A stretch of DNA of 64,000 nucleotides from the NCBI GenBank assembly GCA_018823745.1, contig JAHJHR010000012.1:620001-684000 (forward strand), in the 5' to 3' direction. A model generated the notes under the pieces. The model was not told the DNA's origin. It saw nothing but the letters and a program-made list of their open reading frames with translations, and did not search any database. Shown in pieces: positions 1 through 8,303 of the stretch. The first letter of the stretch is position 1. The number at the start of each line of letters is the position of its first letter. The stretch comes from Alphaproteobacteria bacterium. GTDB taxonomy: Bacteria; Pseudomonadota; Alphaproteobacteria; Oceanibaculales; Oceanibaculaceae. The translations under genes and the position numbers were made by a program.

Positions 1-512
1 AGGCCGATGGTCAGCGTGTCGATGGCGCCCTTGCTGGCGGCATAGGGGATCAGCTCCCCGGTGCCGCCCAGCCGAGACGCGGCAGAGGACAGGTTGACGA
101 TCCCGCCGCCGGTGCCGCCATGGCGGGTGGACAGGCGCTTCACCGCCTCGCGGGCGACCAGTAGCGCGCCGGTCACATTCAGGTCGATGACGGATTTGAT
201 GGTGTCCAGGCTGACGTCTTCCAGCCGGCTGCCGGCGCCGGTAATGCCGGCATTGTTGACCACGCCGGTGATCGGCCCCAGCGCCGCCGTGGTCTCCTCG
301 AACAGCCGGAGGATATCCGCCTCCACCGCCATGTCGCCCTGGATGGCGATGGCGCGGCGTCCGGCGGCTTGGATATCCGCGACCACGGCCTCGGCGGCGG
401 CTTCATTGCCCTTGTAGTTCACTGCGACATCCCAGCCGCGCGACGCCGCCATGCGGCTGGTGGCGGCGCCGATTCCCCGGCTGCCGCCCGTCACCACCAG
501 TATCCCCGCCAT
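1..512 (-). CDS. SDR-family oxidoreductase, C-terminus cut off by window edge
   Basis: The first 170 residues of a short-chain dehydrogenase/reductase are visible. The Rossmann glycine motif TGGSRGIG lies at about residues 8-15, NNAG at about 87-90 and the catalytic YAASK at about 158-162, in the expected order and spacing for a classical SDR of about 250 residues. Such enzymes oxidise or reduce hydroxyl/keto groups with NAD(P)H. The substrate cannot be deduced. Start at the CAT of 510-512, preceded on the minus strand by GGGAGGGATAC (good SD). It lies 25 nt downstream of the SIMPL-like gene on the same strand, so the two may be cotranscribed. The remaining third lies outside the window. Confidence 0.9.
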   Translation of the reverse strand, partial: MAGILVVTGGSRGIGAATSRMAASRGWDVAVNYKGNEAAAEAVVADIQAAGRRAIAIQGDMAVEADILRLFEETTAALGPITGVVNNAGITGAGSRLEDVSLDTIKSVIDLNVTGALLVAREAVKRLSTRHGGTGGGIVNLSSAASRLGGTGELIPYAASKGAIDTLTIG

Positions 513-537
513 GTATCCCTCCCGTTTTTTTGTCTGA

Positions 538-1290
538 TTACGGCGTCTTGCCGGCCCCCGGTGCGACCGCGCCCAGCACCACGGTGGCGCCGACGACCAT
601 GCGGCGGCTGACCGCGAAACCATCGCCGCCGGCAGAATCAGCGGCCGGCATCGAGGACGCCTCGCTCTTGGACATCATCAGCTGCGGGCGTGCCATGGGC
701 TGCTGGTCGCTGCTCTGGAAATCGATCATGCGCAGGCGATAGCCGCGCTCCGGAAAGGCCTTGTTCAGCCGGTCCAGCTCGGCTTTCGCCTGATCATAGA
801 TCTGGGCGCGCAGGGTCGATTCGACGGATTTGCGCTCGGCCAAAGTCGGCGTGAAGTCGATGCCGGCGACGCGGATGTTCAGCCCCGGCTTGCTGGCTGC
901 CTTGGCCTTGTCCTGAACGCCGGCCAGCTTGGCCTCGGCCACGCGGGCCTCGGCGATGACCTGCCAGCGCTCCAGCCCGGCGGCGTCCATCTGCCGGTTG
1001 AAGCGGGTGGTGCGCCATTCGACGCCCTCGACCAGCGCGTTCAGCGTGCCATTCACCTGGTCGCGCGCATCGGCCATCTGGCCGCCCTGCAGCGCCATGT
1101 CGATGGCAACCACCAGATTGGCGGTCTTGGTCTCGACCCAGCCTTCGACCTCCAGGCGCAGCATCACCTCGTCATCGGCCTGGCCGGTGCGCTCGATGGC
1201 GGCTGTCTGGCCCGCAGTCTGAGCCTGCGCCAGCAGCGGCGTTGCGGCCAGGAATACGGCCGTCAGGCCGGGAAGCAGAAAGCGTCGCAT
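538..1290 (-). CDS. secreted protein with SIMPL-like (DUF541) domain
   Basis: 250-residue protein starting MRRFLLPGL with a clear Sec signal peptide (MRRFLLPGLTAVFLAATPLLAQAQ). The mature part alternates short beta-like and helical stretches, with an Ala/Lys-rich helix followed by a second conserved block ending GYRLRMIDFQ. This resembles SIMPL/DUF541 periplasmic proteins, but I rate that family call only moderate. A hydrophobic segment near the C-terminus (MVVGATVVLGAVAPG) could be a membrane anchor. The start at 1290 is favoured over the in-frame ATG at 1383 because it has an SD (GGGAG) and the signal peptide begins there. It lies between pdxY and the SDR gene on the same strand; function unknown. 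Confidence 0.65.
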   Translation of the reverse strand: MRRFLLPGLTAVFLAATPLLAQAQTAGQTAAIERTGQADDEVMLRLEVEGWVETKTANLVVAIDMALQGGQMADARDQVNGTLNALVEGVEWRTTRFNRQMDAAGLERWQVIAEARVAEAKLAGVQDKAKAASKPGLNIRVAGIDFTPTLAERKSVESTLRAQIYDQAKAELDRLNKAFPERGYRLRMIDFQSSDQQPMARPQLMMSKSEASSMPAADSAGGDGFAVSRRMVVGATVVLGAVAPGAGKTP

Positions 1291-1379
1291 GGGCGTATCT
1301 CCCGTTGGGTTGTTCCTGTTGTGCCGGATACCCCGGCCCCATGGCAAGACTGCGACCGGATTGCGGCTTCGGCGCGACA

Positions 1380-2249
1380 TCACAACAGGATCGTGACCGG
1401 CAGCAGATCGGGTGGGCGGCAGATCCGCTCCAGCGCCGGGACCAGCGCCAGCTCGGCCGGGCCTGTAGCGGGCGATCCGGTGCGGATGGCGAGTGCCTCA
1501 GTCGCAGACACGGCCTCGGCCAGGCCGCTGGCGGCCAGCGCCAGCGCGCGTGCCGGATCATTGGCGCCATTCAGCCGGTGGCCGAGTAGCAGGGCGCTGA
1601 GCAGATCGCCAGTGCCATAGATGGCGCGGTCGACCAGCCTTGCGCGCACCGACCATGCCCCGGCCCTGGTGATCGCCAGCGTGGCGATCTCCTCCGCGCC
1701 CAGCCGCAGCCCGGTGACGATGACCAGCGATGGCCCGATGGCCAGCAGCGCCTGCGCCGCGTCAACGGCAGTCGCCTCATCGGTCACCGGCCGTCCGGCC
1801 AGCAGCGACAGCTCGAAGGCGTTGGGCGTGACGATATCGGCCAGCGGCAGCAGAGTCTTTTCCATCGCCGCCGGCACGCCGTCGCGGACATAGATGCGCC
1901 CTGCATCGCCCATCACCGGATCAAGCAGATAGAGGGCATGGCGGTTGGCCTGCTTCACCGCCGTCACCGCCGCGACCACGGCGGCGGCCGTGCCGGGCTC
2001 GCCCAGATAGCCGGACAGCACGGCGTGGCATTCCTCGAACACGCCCAGCCCGGCCAGGCCGCGCAGGAGGTCTGCAATCTCCTGCGCCGGGCGCACGATG
2101 CCGGTGAAGGCGCCATGGCCGGGATGGTTGGAAAACCCGACCGTATCGACGCGCCAGATTTCATGGCCAAGCTGGTTCAGCGCCGGCTGGGCGGCCGAAT
2201 TGCCGACATGGCCATAGGCGACGGCGGACTGGATCGAGAGCACATTCAT
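1380..2249 (-). CDS. pdxY: pyridoxal kinase PdxY
   Basis: 289-residue ribokinase-superfamily kinase that phosphorylates pyridoxal in the vitamin B6 salvage pathway (cytoplasmic). It opens MNVLSIQSAVAYGHVGNSAA, the characteristic PdxK/PdxY N-terminus; the metal/ATP region LLDPVMGDAG is near residues 110-120 and the anion-hole/catalytic GTGDLLSALLLGH near 222-234. The Asp of GTGD is the expected base. Length matches PdxY (about 287). An in-frame reading extension to 3164 runs antisense through the CoA-ester-lyase gene and is not real. It is divergent from that lyase and probably heads the minus-strand run to the SIMPL-like and SDR genes. Confidence 0.92.
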   Translation of the reverse strand: MNVLSIQSAVAYGHVGNSAAQPALNQLGHEIWRVDTVGFSNHPGHGAFTGIVRPAQEIADLLRGLAGLGVFEECHAVLSGYLGEPGTAAAVVAAVTAVKQANRHALYLLDPVMGDAGRIYVRDGVPAAMEKTLLPLADIVTPNAFELSLLAGRPVTDEATAVDAAQALLAIGPSLVIVTGLRLGAEEIATLAITRAGAWSVRARLVDRAIYGTGDLLSALLLGHRLNGANDPARALALAASGLAEAVSATEALAIRTGSPATGPAELALVPALERICRPPDLLPVTILL

Positions 2250-2348
2250 GGGCAGGAGACACCGGTTCCGGGCGCGGGGGGCAAGCTTGCCATGCCGGGG
2301 GCGATCATGAATAGTCTCGTCCGCTTCAAGACCCTGTAGGAGGAAACC

Positions 2349-3233
2349 ATGCCCGCCACTCTTCGCCCGCGCCGCAGCATGCTCTACATGCCGGGATCGA
2401 ATCCGCGTGCGCTGGACAAGGCGCGCGGGCTGCCGGCCGATGCGCTGGTCTTCGACCTGGAGGATGCCGTTGCCCCCGACACCAAGGCCGAGGCGCGCGA
2501 GACGATCCGTGCAGCATTGGCGCAGGGCGGCTATGGCGGGCGCGAGCTGATCGTCCGGGTGAACGGCCTCGCCACGCCCTGGGGCTATGATGATCTGGCG
2601 GCGATGGCGCGTGCCGGGGCACATGGCGTGCTGCTGCCGAAGGTTGAGAGCGCCGATGCGGTGCGTCAGGCGGAAGCTATCCTGATTGCCCGGGGCGCGC
2701 CCGAGGATCTGGCGATCTGGTGCATGATGGAGACCCCGCTGGCGATGCTGAATGCCAAGGAAATCGCCGGCGCCTCGCCGCGATTGGGCGGGCTGGTCAT
2801 GGGTACCTCCGACCTGGCCAAGGATCTGAATGCGCTGCATGTACCGGGCCGGCTGCCCTTCATCACCAGCCTGGGGCTGTGCCTGCTGGCGGCCCGTGCC
2901 TATGGGCTGGCAATCCTGGACGGGGTGCATCTGGATCTGAATGATGAGGAGGGCTTTGCCGAGGCCTGCCGGCAGGGGCGGGAGATGGGCTTCGACGGCA
3001 AGACCCTGATCCACCCAAAGACCATCGCCGCAGCCAATGCCGCCTTCGCCCCCAGCGAGGCCGACATCGCCTGGTCGCGGAAGATCATCGCGGCCCATGC
3101 CGAGGCCGAAAGTGCGGGCAAGGGCGTGCTGCTGGTCGATGGCAAGCTGATCGAGAATCTGCACGTCGTCAGTGCCCGCCGCCTCGTCGCCCAGGCCGAA
3201 GCCATCGCGGCGCTGGAGGCTCAGGCGGCCTGA
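2349..3233 (+). CDS. CoA ester lyase, HpcH/HpaI-CitE family
   Basis: 294 residues. The family cleaves or hydrolyses malyl-CoA, beta-methylmalyl-CoA or citramalyl-CoA (relatives: CitE, Mcl1, malyl-CoA thioesterase). Diagnostic motifs: RSMLYMPGSNPRALDKA at the N-terminus (CoA/substrate binding), FDLEDAV near residues 38-44 (Mg ligand region), VRVNG near 70, MMETPLA near 126 (second acidic Mg ligand) and GTSDLAKDL near 155. Start supported by AGGAGGAAACC directly before the ATG. Which substrate is used cannot be decided; no serine-cycle or ethylmalonyl genes adjoin it. Convergent with the pentapeptide-repeat gene. Confidence 0.88.
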   Translation: MPATLRPRRSMLYMPGSNPRALDKARGLPADALVFDLEDAVAPDTKAEARETIRAALAQGGYGGRELIVRVNGLATPWGYDDLAAMARAGAHGVLLPKVESADAVRQAEAILIARGAPEDLAIWCMMETPLAMLNAKEIAGASPRLGGLVMGTSDLAKDLNALHVPGRLPFITSLGLCLLAARAYGLAILDGVHLDLNDEEGFAEACRQGREMGFDGKTLIHPKTIAAANAAFAPSEADIAWSRKIIAAHAEAESAGKGVLLVDGKLIENLHVVSARRLVAQAEAIAALEAQAA

Positions 3234-3247
3234 AACTTATCGGTACC

Positions 3248-3754
3248 CTAGCGGCAGGCCCCGATGGAGCCTTCCGAGCATTCGCGTTCGCCATCAATCC
3301 AGATGGCGCCGCTGAGATCGGCGCGGAAGAAATCGGCGTCGCGGATTTCGGCACCGGTGAAATCGGCCTCGCGCAGAATGGCGTTGTTGAAGCGGGCGCG
3401 CGACAGATTGGCATCGCGCAGCGACGCGCCGGTCATGTCGGCGCGCGAGAAATCGGCATAGGTGAAGCGACCCTTGTCGAGCTTGGCGCCGGCCATCTTG
3501 GCTTCCATGAACATCGACCGGTTGGCGTCGGCACCGCTGAGATCGACCCCGGTCATGTCGCTGCGGTTGAGGCTGGTCTGCCACAGGGTCGCCTTTGTCA
3601 GGTCGGCCCCGGTCATCTCCTGCCGGCTCATATTGCAGTTGCGCCAGTCCACACCCGGACCGGGCGGATCGCCACAGCCGGCAAGAACAGGGTCGGCCAG
3701 CAGCAGGGAAAAGCCGAAGGCGGCGGCGGTTATGGCGCGCTTGCGATTCATCAT
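3248..3754 (-). CDS. exported pentapeptide-repeat protein
   Basis: 168 residues starting MMNRKRAITA. A signal sequence ends in VLAGC, so Cys27 could be lipidated (lipobox LAGC), though ordinary Sec cleavage is also possible. Residues about 40-155 are tandem A(D/N)LXX pentapeptides (GADLTKATL, GVDLSGAD, YADFSRADM, GASLRDANL, EADFTGAE, DADFFRADL), predicting a right-handed quadrilateral beta-helix. Cysteines flank the repeats at both ends (CGDPP, NCN; REC, GAC), perhaps disulphide caps in the periplasm. Cytoplasmic members can mimic DNA and protect gyrase; an exported one more likely has a structural or binding role. The in-frame extension to 3985 lacks support. Confidence 0.8.
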   Translation of the reverse strand: MMNRKRAITAAAFGFSLLLADPVLAGCGDPPGPGVDWRNCNMSRQEMTGADLTKATLWQTSLNRSDMTGVDLSGADANRSMFMEAKMAGAKLDKGRFTYADFSRADMTGASLRDANLSRARFNNAILREADFTGAEIRDADFFRADLSGAIWIDGERECSEGSIGACR

Positions 3755-3887
3755 GGCCCTGCGAATGTAGCGTCTGATCGCGGCCAGACAATGACCCATG
3801 ACGCAAAACATCACGCAAATAGCGGATGCTGCGGTTAAACCCACCAGATGTGGTTGTTCGTTCAGGGGTGATTTGGTAAAAAGAAAA

Positions 3888-3943
3888 GGCGTCGAGGATT
3901 TAAGGCAGTAATGCCCGGCCCGGGAAGGCAAATCCTCGACGCC
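3888..3943. repeat. 14-bp perfect inverted repeat (hairpin)
   Basis: GGCGTCGAGGATTT at 3888-3901 is exactly complementary to AAATCCTCGACGCC at 3930-3943; the 28-nt interior contains a second small stem (GGCA 3904-3907 with TGCC 3912-3915). The right arm is followed by TCTCTTTT and the left arm preceded by AAGAAAA, so it could act as a terminator in either direction, although no gene obviously reads into it. It lies about 130 nt upstream of the pentapeptide-repeat gene. Confidence 0.6.
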
Positions 3944-4364
3944 TCTCTTTTCAGGGTCCCGGCAGACCGCAGACCCCAGCCTCATACAGCGGGCGGCACG
4001 TGGCTCGCAAGCCGAAGCCTGGGCTGGGAATTCCGAAGAACGCCCCCGATATCCTGCTGTCCGGCGGTAATCTTGGCACGGACCCGCCAGACGGATATCG
4101 ACACGCCTGGTTTCCTGTCCCCGTCATCCGCCTTGGCGACCCGAAGGCCACCCGACTTCCAGCCGGATCAAGGAAACCGGAAAGGCAGGGCCTCCGAGGA
4201 AGCCAATCCCGCCATGCCCGCCCCGCCGGCAAAGCCCTTGGAACAGTGGATCGCGGAACCTGCCGGGACCGGCCCGTCAGACCGGAAAATCCGGCTTCGG
4301 GGGCAGAGCGGCAGGACCTTTCGCCGTCGCGCTATATGCGCTTGTTCTGATGGTCGGGGATTTT

Positions 4365-4562
4365 TATTTCGCCGGCAACAGAAAAAATGCATCATCTGCT
4401 AATATTTACTATCGTATTTTATAATTCTATTTCGCGCACAGCCTGTACCCGCTTTATCCCCAGCAACGTTACTGCATCGACATACTGCAAGTGCCGTAAG
4501 ACGAAGCATTTTTCCGGGAGTGTGGGCGGGTAGGTCGCTTTTATCCCGCCCTGTGGATAAAC
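4365..4562. other. AT-rich block with DnaA-box-like sites (origin-like)
   Basis: From about 4365 to 4436 the sequence is strongly A+T rich (for example CTAATATTTACTATCG, TTTTATAATTCTATTT) in an otherwise GC-rich genome. Immediately to the right are TTATCCCCA (4454-4462, one mismatch to the DnaA box TTATCCACA), TTATCCCGC (4541-4549, weak) and TGTGGATAA (4552-4560, exact box in reverse). The last two form an inverted TTTATCC-N8-GGATAAA. AT-rich unwinding element plus clustered boxes is the layout of a replication origin, but the number of boxes is small and regulation of sdh is an alternative. Confidence 0.3.
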
Positions 4563-4643
4563 CCCGCCGAAACCATCCCCAGATGAAGCGAATATACGGC
4601 CTGAACGCAGGGCAGCTCCAAGCCCGCTCAGCGGCAAGGCGCG

Positions 4644-4672
4644 TTGACTTGATGCCGGACGCGGTCTAAATC
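4644..4672 (+). promoter_or_regulatory. candidate sigma70-type promoter of sdhCDAB
   Basis: TTGACT (4644-4649) is a 5/6 match to a -35 box. The -10 candidate is TCTAAA (4665-4670, spacer 15) or TAAATC (4667-4672, spacer 17), both weak. The ATG of sdhC is about 70 nt downstream with AAGGGGG as ribosome-binding site. Inference only. Confidence 0.35.
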
Positions 4673-4741
4673 AAACCCAATCAATCATCCGGGCATCACC
4701 CGGCGAACAACTTTCCATCGCGCGAAGGCGAAGGGGGCACC

Positions 4742-5140
4742 ATGCAGACCGGCGGTAAGGCGGCACGTCCGCTGTCACCCCACTTGCAGATTTATCGGCC
4801 GCAGATCACCTCGATCCTGTCGATCCTGCATCGTATCACGGGTATTGCGCTGTCGGTCGGCACGCTGATGCTGACCTGGTGGCTGCTGGCCGCTGCGGCC
4901 GGCCCTGAGCAATTCGCCACGGCGCATGGCTTCATCACCTCGTGGTTCGGCTGGCTGCTGCTGTTCGGCTGGTCGGTGGCGCTGTTCTACCATCTGGCAA
5001 ACGGCATAAGGCATCTTGCCTGGGACGCCGGCTGGGGCTTCGAGCTGCCGCAGGTCTATACCACCGGCTATGCCGTGCTGGCGGCGACCGTGATCCTGAC
5101 GGCGATCGCCTGGATCGCCGGCCTGACGATGGGGGGCTGA
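4742..5140 (+). CDS. sdhC: succinate dehydrogenase cytochrome b556 subunit
   Basis: 132-residue membrane anchor of complex II, which oxidises succinate and reduces ubiquinone in the inner membrane. N-terminal motif RPLSPHLQIYRPQI, the SxxHRxTG signature at residues 27-34 (His30) and HLANGIRHLAWD at 84-95; His84 is the expected heme b ligand. Three hydrophobic segments lie at about 33-53, 65-88 and 107-130. SD AAGGGGG precedes the ATG. First gene of sdhCDAB, 3 nt before sdhD; translational coupling is likely. Confidence 0.96.
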   Translation: MQTGGKAARPLSPHLQIYRPQITSILSILHRITGIALSVGTLMLTWWLLAAAAGPEQFATAHGFITSWFGWLLLFGWSVALFYHLANGIRHLAWDAGWGFELPQVYTTGYAVLAATVILTAIAWIAGLTMGG

Positions 5141-5143
5141 ACC

Positions 5144-5524
5144 ATGGGCATGCAATCCAATCTCGGCCGCGTGCGCGGCATGGGTTCGGCCAAGGACGGT
5201 GTGCATCACTGGTGGATGCAGCGCCTGACGGCGGTTGCCCTGGTGCCGCTGCTGCTGTGGCTGGTCATCTCGATCATCGCCCATGCCGGCGCCGGCCACG
5301 AGGCGGTCAGCGCCTGGATGGGCCAGCCGGTGCCCGCGATCCTGATGATCCTGCTGATTATCGCCGGCTTCTATCATGCCCAGCTGGGCGTGCAGGTGGT
5401 GATCGAGGATTACGTTCATAACGAGGGTGTCAAATTTGCCATCCTCATCGGCTTGAAGTTGCTCACCGTGTTGCTAGGTGTCGCTTCCGTGTTCGCCATT
5501 TCGAAACTGGCTTTCGGAGCTTAA
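5144..5524 (+). CDS. sdhD: succinate dehydrogenase hydrophobic membrane anchor subunit
   Basis: 126 residues, pairing with SdhC to bind heme b and the quinone. [10 protein letters not shown] (21-30) is the conserved start of the first helix, where the Trp and Arg line the quinone pocket. [18 protein letters not shown] (75-92) carries the heme-ligand His78 and the conserved Asp-Tyr pair. Three transmembrane stretches are evident (about 29-48, 64-84, 97-118). Its stop lies 4 nt before the sdhA start, with the sdhA SD (GGAG) inside the end of sdhD. Confidence 0.95.
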   Translation: MGMQSNLGRVRGMGSAKDGVHHWWMQRLTAVALVPLLLWLVISIIAHAGAGHEAVSAWMGQPVPAILMILLIIAGFYHAQLGVQVVIEDYVHNEGVKFAILIGLKLLTVLLGVASVFAISKLAFGA

Positions 5525-5528
5525 CCCC

Positions 5529-7325
5529 ATGCAGTCCTATAAGATCGTCGATCATGCCTATGACGTCGTCGTCGTGGGGGCTGGCGGCGCCGGCCTTCGC
5601 GCCACCATGGGCGCCACCATGGCCGGTCTGAAGACCGCCTGTATTTCCAAGGTGTTTCCGACCCGCAGCCACACCGTGGCGGCGCAGGGCGGCATCGGCG
5701 CCGCGCTGAACAACATGAATGACGGCGATAACTGGCAGTTCCACATGTACGACACCGTCAAGGGGTCGGACTGGCTGGGCGACCAGGACGCCATCGAATA
5801 TATGTGCCGCAACGCGATTCCGGCGGTGATCGAGCTGGAGCATTTCGGCATGCCGTTCAGCCGCACCGAGGAGGGCCGCATCTACCAGCGCCCGTTCGGC
5901 GGCCACACCACGAATTACGGTGAGGGCATGGCCAAGCGCGCCTGTGCCGCTGCCGACCGCACCGGCCATGCGCTGCTGCACACGCTTTACCAGCAGTGCC
6001 TGAAGCACAAGGCCGAGTTCTTCATCGAATATTTTGCCCTCGACCTGATCATCGATGAAGAAGGCGAGTGCCGCGGCGTCACCGCTTTGTGCCTGGAGGA
6101 TGGCACCATCCATCGCTTCCGCGCGCATCAGGTGGTGCTGGCGACCGGCGGCTATGGCCGGGCCTATTTCTCCTGCACCTCGGCGCATACCTGCACCGGT
6201 GACGGCAATGCCATGGTGCTGCGCGCCGGCCTTCCGCTGCAGGACATGGAATTCGTGCAGTTCCACCCGACCGGCATCTATGGCGCGGGCTGCCTGATCA
6301 CCGAAGGCGCGCGCGGCGAGGGCGGGTATTTGACCAATTCCGAGGGCGAGCGCTTCATGGAGCGCTATGCCCCGAACGCCAAGGATCTGGCCAGCCGCGA
6401 CGTCGTCAGCCGGGCCATGACCATCGAGATCAACGAGGGGCGCGGCGTCGGTCCGAACAAGGACCATATCCACCTGCATCTCGAGCATCTGGACCCGGAT
6501 GTGCTGCATACCCGCCTGCCGGGCATCTCGGAGACGGCGAAGGTGTTCGCCGGTGCCGAGGTGACGAAGGAGCCGATCCCCGTGGTGCCGACCGTGCATT
6601 ACAACATGGGCGGCATCCCGACCAACTTCCACGGCGAGGTCTTCCGTCCGACCAAGGACAATCCGGATGCCACCATCCCCGGCCTGATGGCCGCGGGCGA
6701 GGCGGCCTGCGTGTCGGTCCATGGCGCCAACCGCCTGGGCACCAACTCGCTGCTCGATCTGGTTGTGTTCGGCCGCGCCTGTGCCAATCGCTGCGGCGAG
6801 ACGCTGCGCCCGAACATGCCGCACAAGCCGCTGCCGGCCAGCGCCGGCGAGGATGGCATTGCCCGTCTCGACGCCGTGCGCAACAACAAGGGCTCGACCA
6901 AGACCGGCGAGCTGCGCCTGAACATGCAGCATCTGATGCAGCGCCATGCCGCCGTGTTCCGTGACGACAAGATCCTGTCCGAGGGTGTGGCCAAGATCCA
7001 CGATGTCGCCAAGGGCCTGGTTGACCTGACGGTGACCGACAAGTCGCTGATCTGGAACACCGATCTGGTCGAGGCGATGGAGCTGCACAATCTGATGGGC
7101 CAGGCCGTGGTCACGCTGCATTCCGGCGAGGCCCGCAAGGAAAGCCGCGGCGCGCATGCCCGCGACGACTTCCCGGACCGGGACGACGAAAACTGGATGA
7201 AGCACAGCGTCGCCTGGTGCGATGTCGACAAGGATTTTAAGGTGGAGCTGGGCTATCGCCCGGTGCATCTGAACACCATGTCGAACGAGATCAAGACGAT
7301 CCCGCCCAAGGCCCGCGTTTACTAA
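5529..7325 (+). CDS. sdhA: succinate dehydrogenase flavoprotein subunit
   Basis: 598 residues, normal for alphaproteobacterial SdhA. It carries covalent FAD and oxidises succinate to fumarate on the cytoplasmic face. Dinucleotide-binding [11 protein letters not shown] (13-23), the flavinylated histidine in [10 protein letters not shown] (His48), substrate motif HPTGIYGAG with TEGARGEGG, and [15 protein letters not shown] for FAD are all present. The start at ATG 5529 ([16 protein letters not shown]) is chosen over the in-frame ATG at 5478, which lies inside sdhD. Third gene of sdhCDAB. Confidence 0.98.
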   Translation: MQSYKIVDHAYDVVVVGAGGAGLRATMGATMAGLKTACISKVFPTRSHTVAAQGGIGAALNNMNDGDNWQFHMYDTVKGSDWLGDQDAIEYMCRNAIPAVIELEHFGMPFSRTEEGRIYQRPFGGHTTNYGEGMAKRACAAADRTGHALLHTLYQQCLKHKAEFFIEYFALDLIIDEEGECRGVTALCLEDGTIHRFRAHQVVLATGGYGRAYFSCTSAHTCTGDGNAMVLRAGLPLQDMEFVQFHPTGIYGAGCLITEGARGEGGYLTNSEGERFMERYAPNAKDLASRDVVSRAMTIEINEGRGVGPNKDHIHLHLEHLDPDVLHTRLPGISETAKVFAGAEVTKEPIPVVPTVHYNMGGIPTNFHGEVFRPTKDNPDATIPGLMAAGEAACVSVHGANRLGTNSLLDLVVFGRACANRCGETLRPNMPHKPLPASAGEDGIARLDAVRNNKGSTKTGELRLNMQHLMQRHAAVFRDDKILSEGVAKIHDVAKGLVDLTVTDKSLIWNTDLVEAMELHNLMGQAVVTLHSGEARKESRGAHARDDFPDRDDENWMKHSVAWCDVDKDFKVELGYRPVHLNTMSNEIKTIPPKARVY

Positions 7326-7364
7326 GCCGGACCCGTCTGACGGCCCGTATCACGAGGATAACTC

Positions 7365-8144
7365 ATGGCCCAGTTCACGCTGCCCGCCAATTCGAAGATC
7401 ACCGACGGCAAGACCTATCCGGCGCCGGCCGGGGCGAAGCGGGTAAAGAAGTTCAAGATATACCGCTACGATCCGGATAGCGGCCAGACCCCGCGCGTCG
7501 ATACCTATGAGCTGGATCTGGATGATTGCGCGCCGATGATCCTGGACGCGCTGATCAAGATCAAGAACGAGGTCGACACCACGCTGACCTTCCGGCGCTC
7601 CTGCCGCGAGGGCATCTGCGGCTCCTGCTCGATGAATGTCGACGGCACCAACACGCTGGCCTGCCTGAAGCCGATCGACGAGATCGAGGGCGACGTGAAG
7701 ATCTATCCGTTGCCGCATATGCCGGTGATCAAGGATCTGGTGCCCGATCTGTCGACCCCCTATGCCCAGCTTGCCGCTGTCGAGCCCTGGCTGCAGACCG
7801 ATTCGCCGCCGCCGCCGGACAAGGAGCGCCAGCAGAGCCCGGCGGAGCGCGAGAAGCTCGATGGCCTCTGGGAATGCGTGCTGTGCTTCTGCTGCTCCAC
7901 CTCCTGCCCGAGCTACTGGTGGAATGGCGACCGCTATCTCGGCCCGGCCGTGCTGCTCCAGGCCTATCGCTGGATCGCTGACAGCCGCGACGAGAAGACC
8001 GGTGAGCGCCTCGACGCGCTGGAGGACCCGTTCCGCCTCTATCGCTGCCACACCATCATGAACTGCACCAAGACCTGCCCGAAGCATCTGAACCCGGCCA
8101 AGGCCATTGCCGAGATCAAGAAGATGCTGGTGATGCGTCGCTAG
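7365..8144 (+). CDS. sdhB: succinate dehydrogenase iron-sulfur subunit
   Basis: 259 residues, passing electrons from SdhA to quinone through three Fe-S clusters. The 2Fe-2S ligands are in CREGICGSC and LAC (Cys80, 85, 88, 100). The 4Fe-4S/3Fe-4S ligands lie in [17 protein letters not shown] and [17 protein letters not shown] near residues 170 and 230. Preceded by GAGGATAACTC. Last gene of the operon, with a strong intrinsic terminator 20 nt after the stop. Confidence 0.98.
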   Translation: MAQFTLPANSKITDGKTYPAPAGAKRVKKFKIYRYDPDSGQTPRVDTYELDLDDCAPMILDALIKIKNEVDTTLTFRRSCREGICGSCSMNVDGTNTLACLKPIDEIEGDVKIYPLPHMPVIKDLVPDLSTPYAQLAAVEPWLQTDSPPPPDKERQQSPAEREKLDGLWECVLCFCCSTSCPSYWWNGDRYLGPAVLLQAYRWIADSRDEKTGERLDALEDPFRLYRCHTIMNCTKTCPKHLNPAKAIAEIKKMLVMRR

Positions 8145-8163
8145 GCGTTTGCAGGTCCAGAAT

Positions 8164-8202
8164 AAAACAGGGTCGTCCCGCAGGGGGCGGCCCTGTTTCT
8201 TT
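8164..8202 (+). terminator. intrinsic terminator after sdhB
   Basis: ACAGGGTCGTCCC (8167-8179) pairs with GGGGCGGCCCTGT (8184-8196) with two G-U pairs and a short GCAG loop, followed by TTCTTT and preceded by an A-run (AAAA). A classical strong hairpin closing sdhCDAB. Confidence 0.9.
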
Positions 8203-8303
8203 GGCGGGCAACGTTTCTTTGGAAGCCAACCGGGACTCTCTGGCATCACCCGGCGGTTTCCGCTACACCCTGAGTGACTGATTTCACAGCAAAAGCGACC
8301 GGA

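Larger units (their letters stand above)
3755..4741. other. 987-nt gene-free region
   Basis: No ORF here has a credible protein or codon bias. The region holds the upstream region of the minus-strand pentapeptide gene, a 14-bp inverted repeat (3888-3943), a GC-normal stretch of about 400 nt in which I recognise nothing, an AT-rich block with DnaA-box-like sites (about 4365-4562), and the likely promoter of the sdh operon near its right end. It is by far the longest intergenic gap in the window. Confidence 0.7.

Noticed and set aside
5463-7268. 601-codon minus-strand ORF opposite sdhA
   Set aside because: Shadow of sdhA; no family resemblance.
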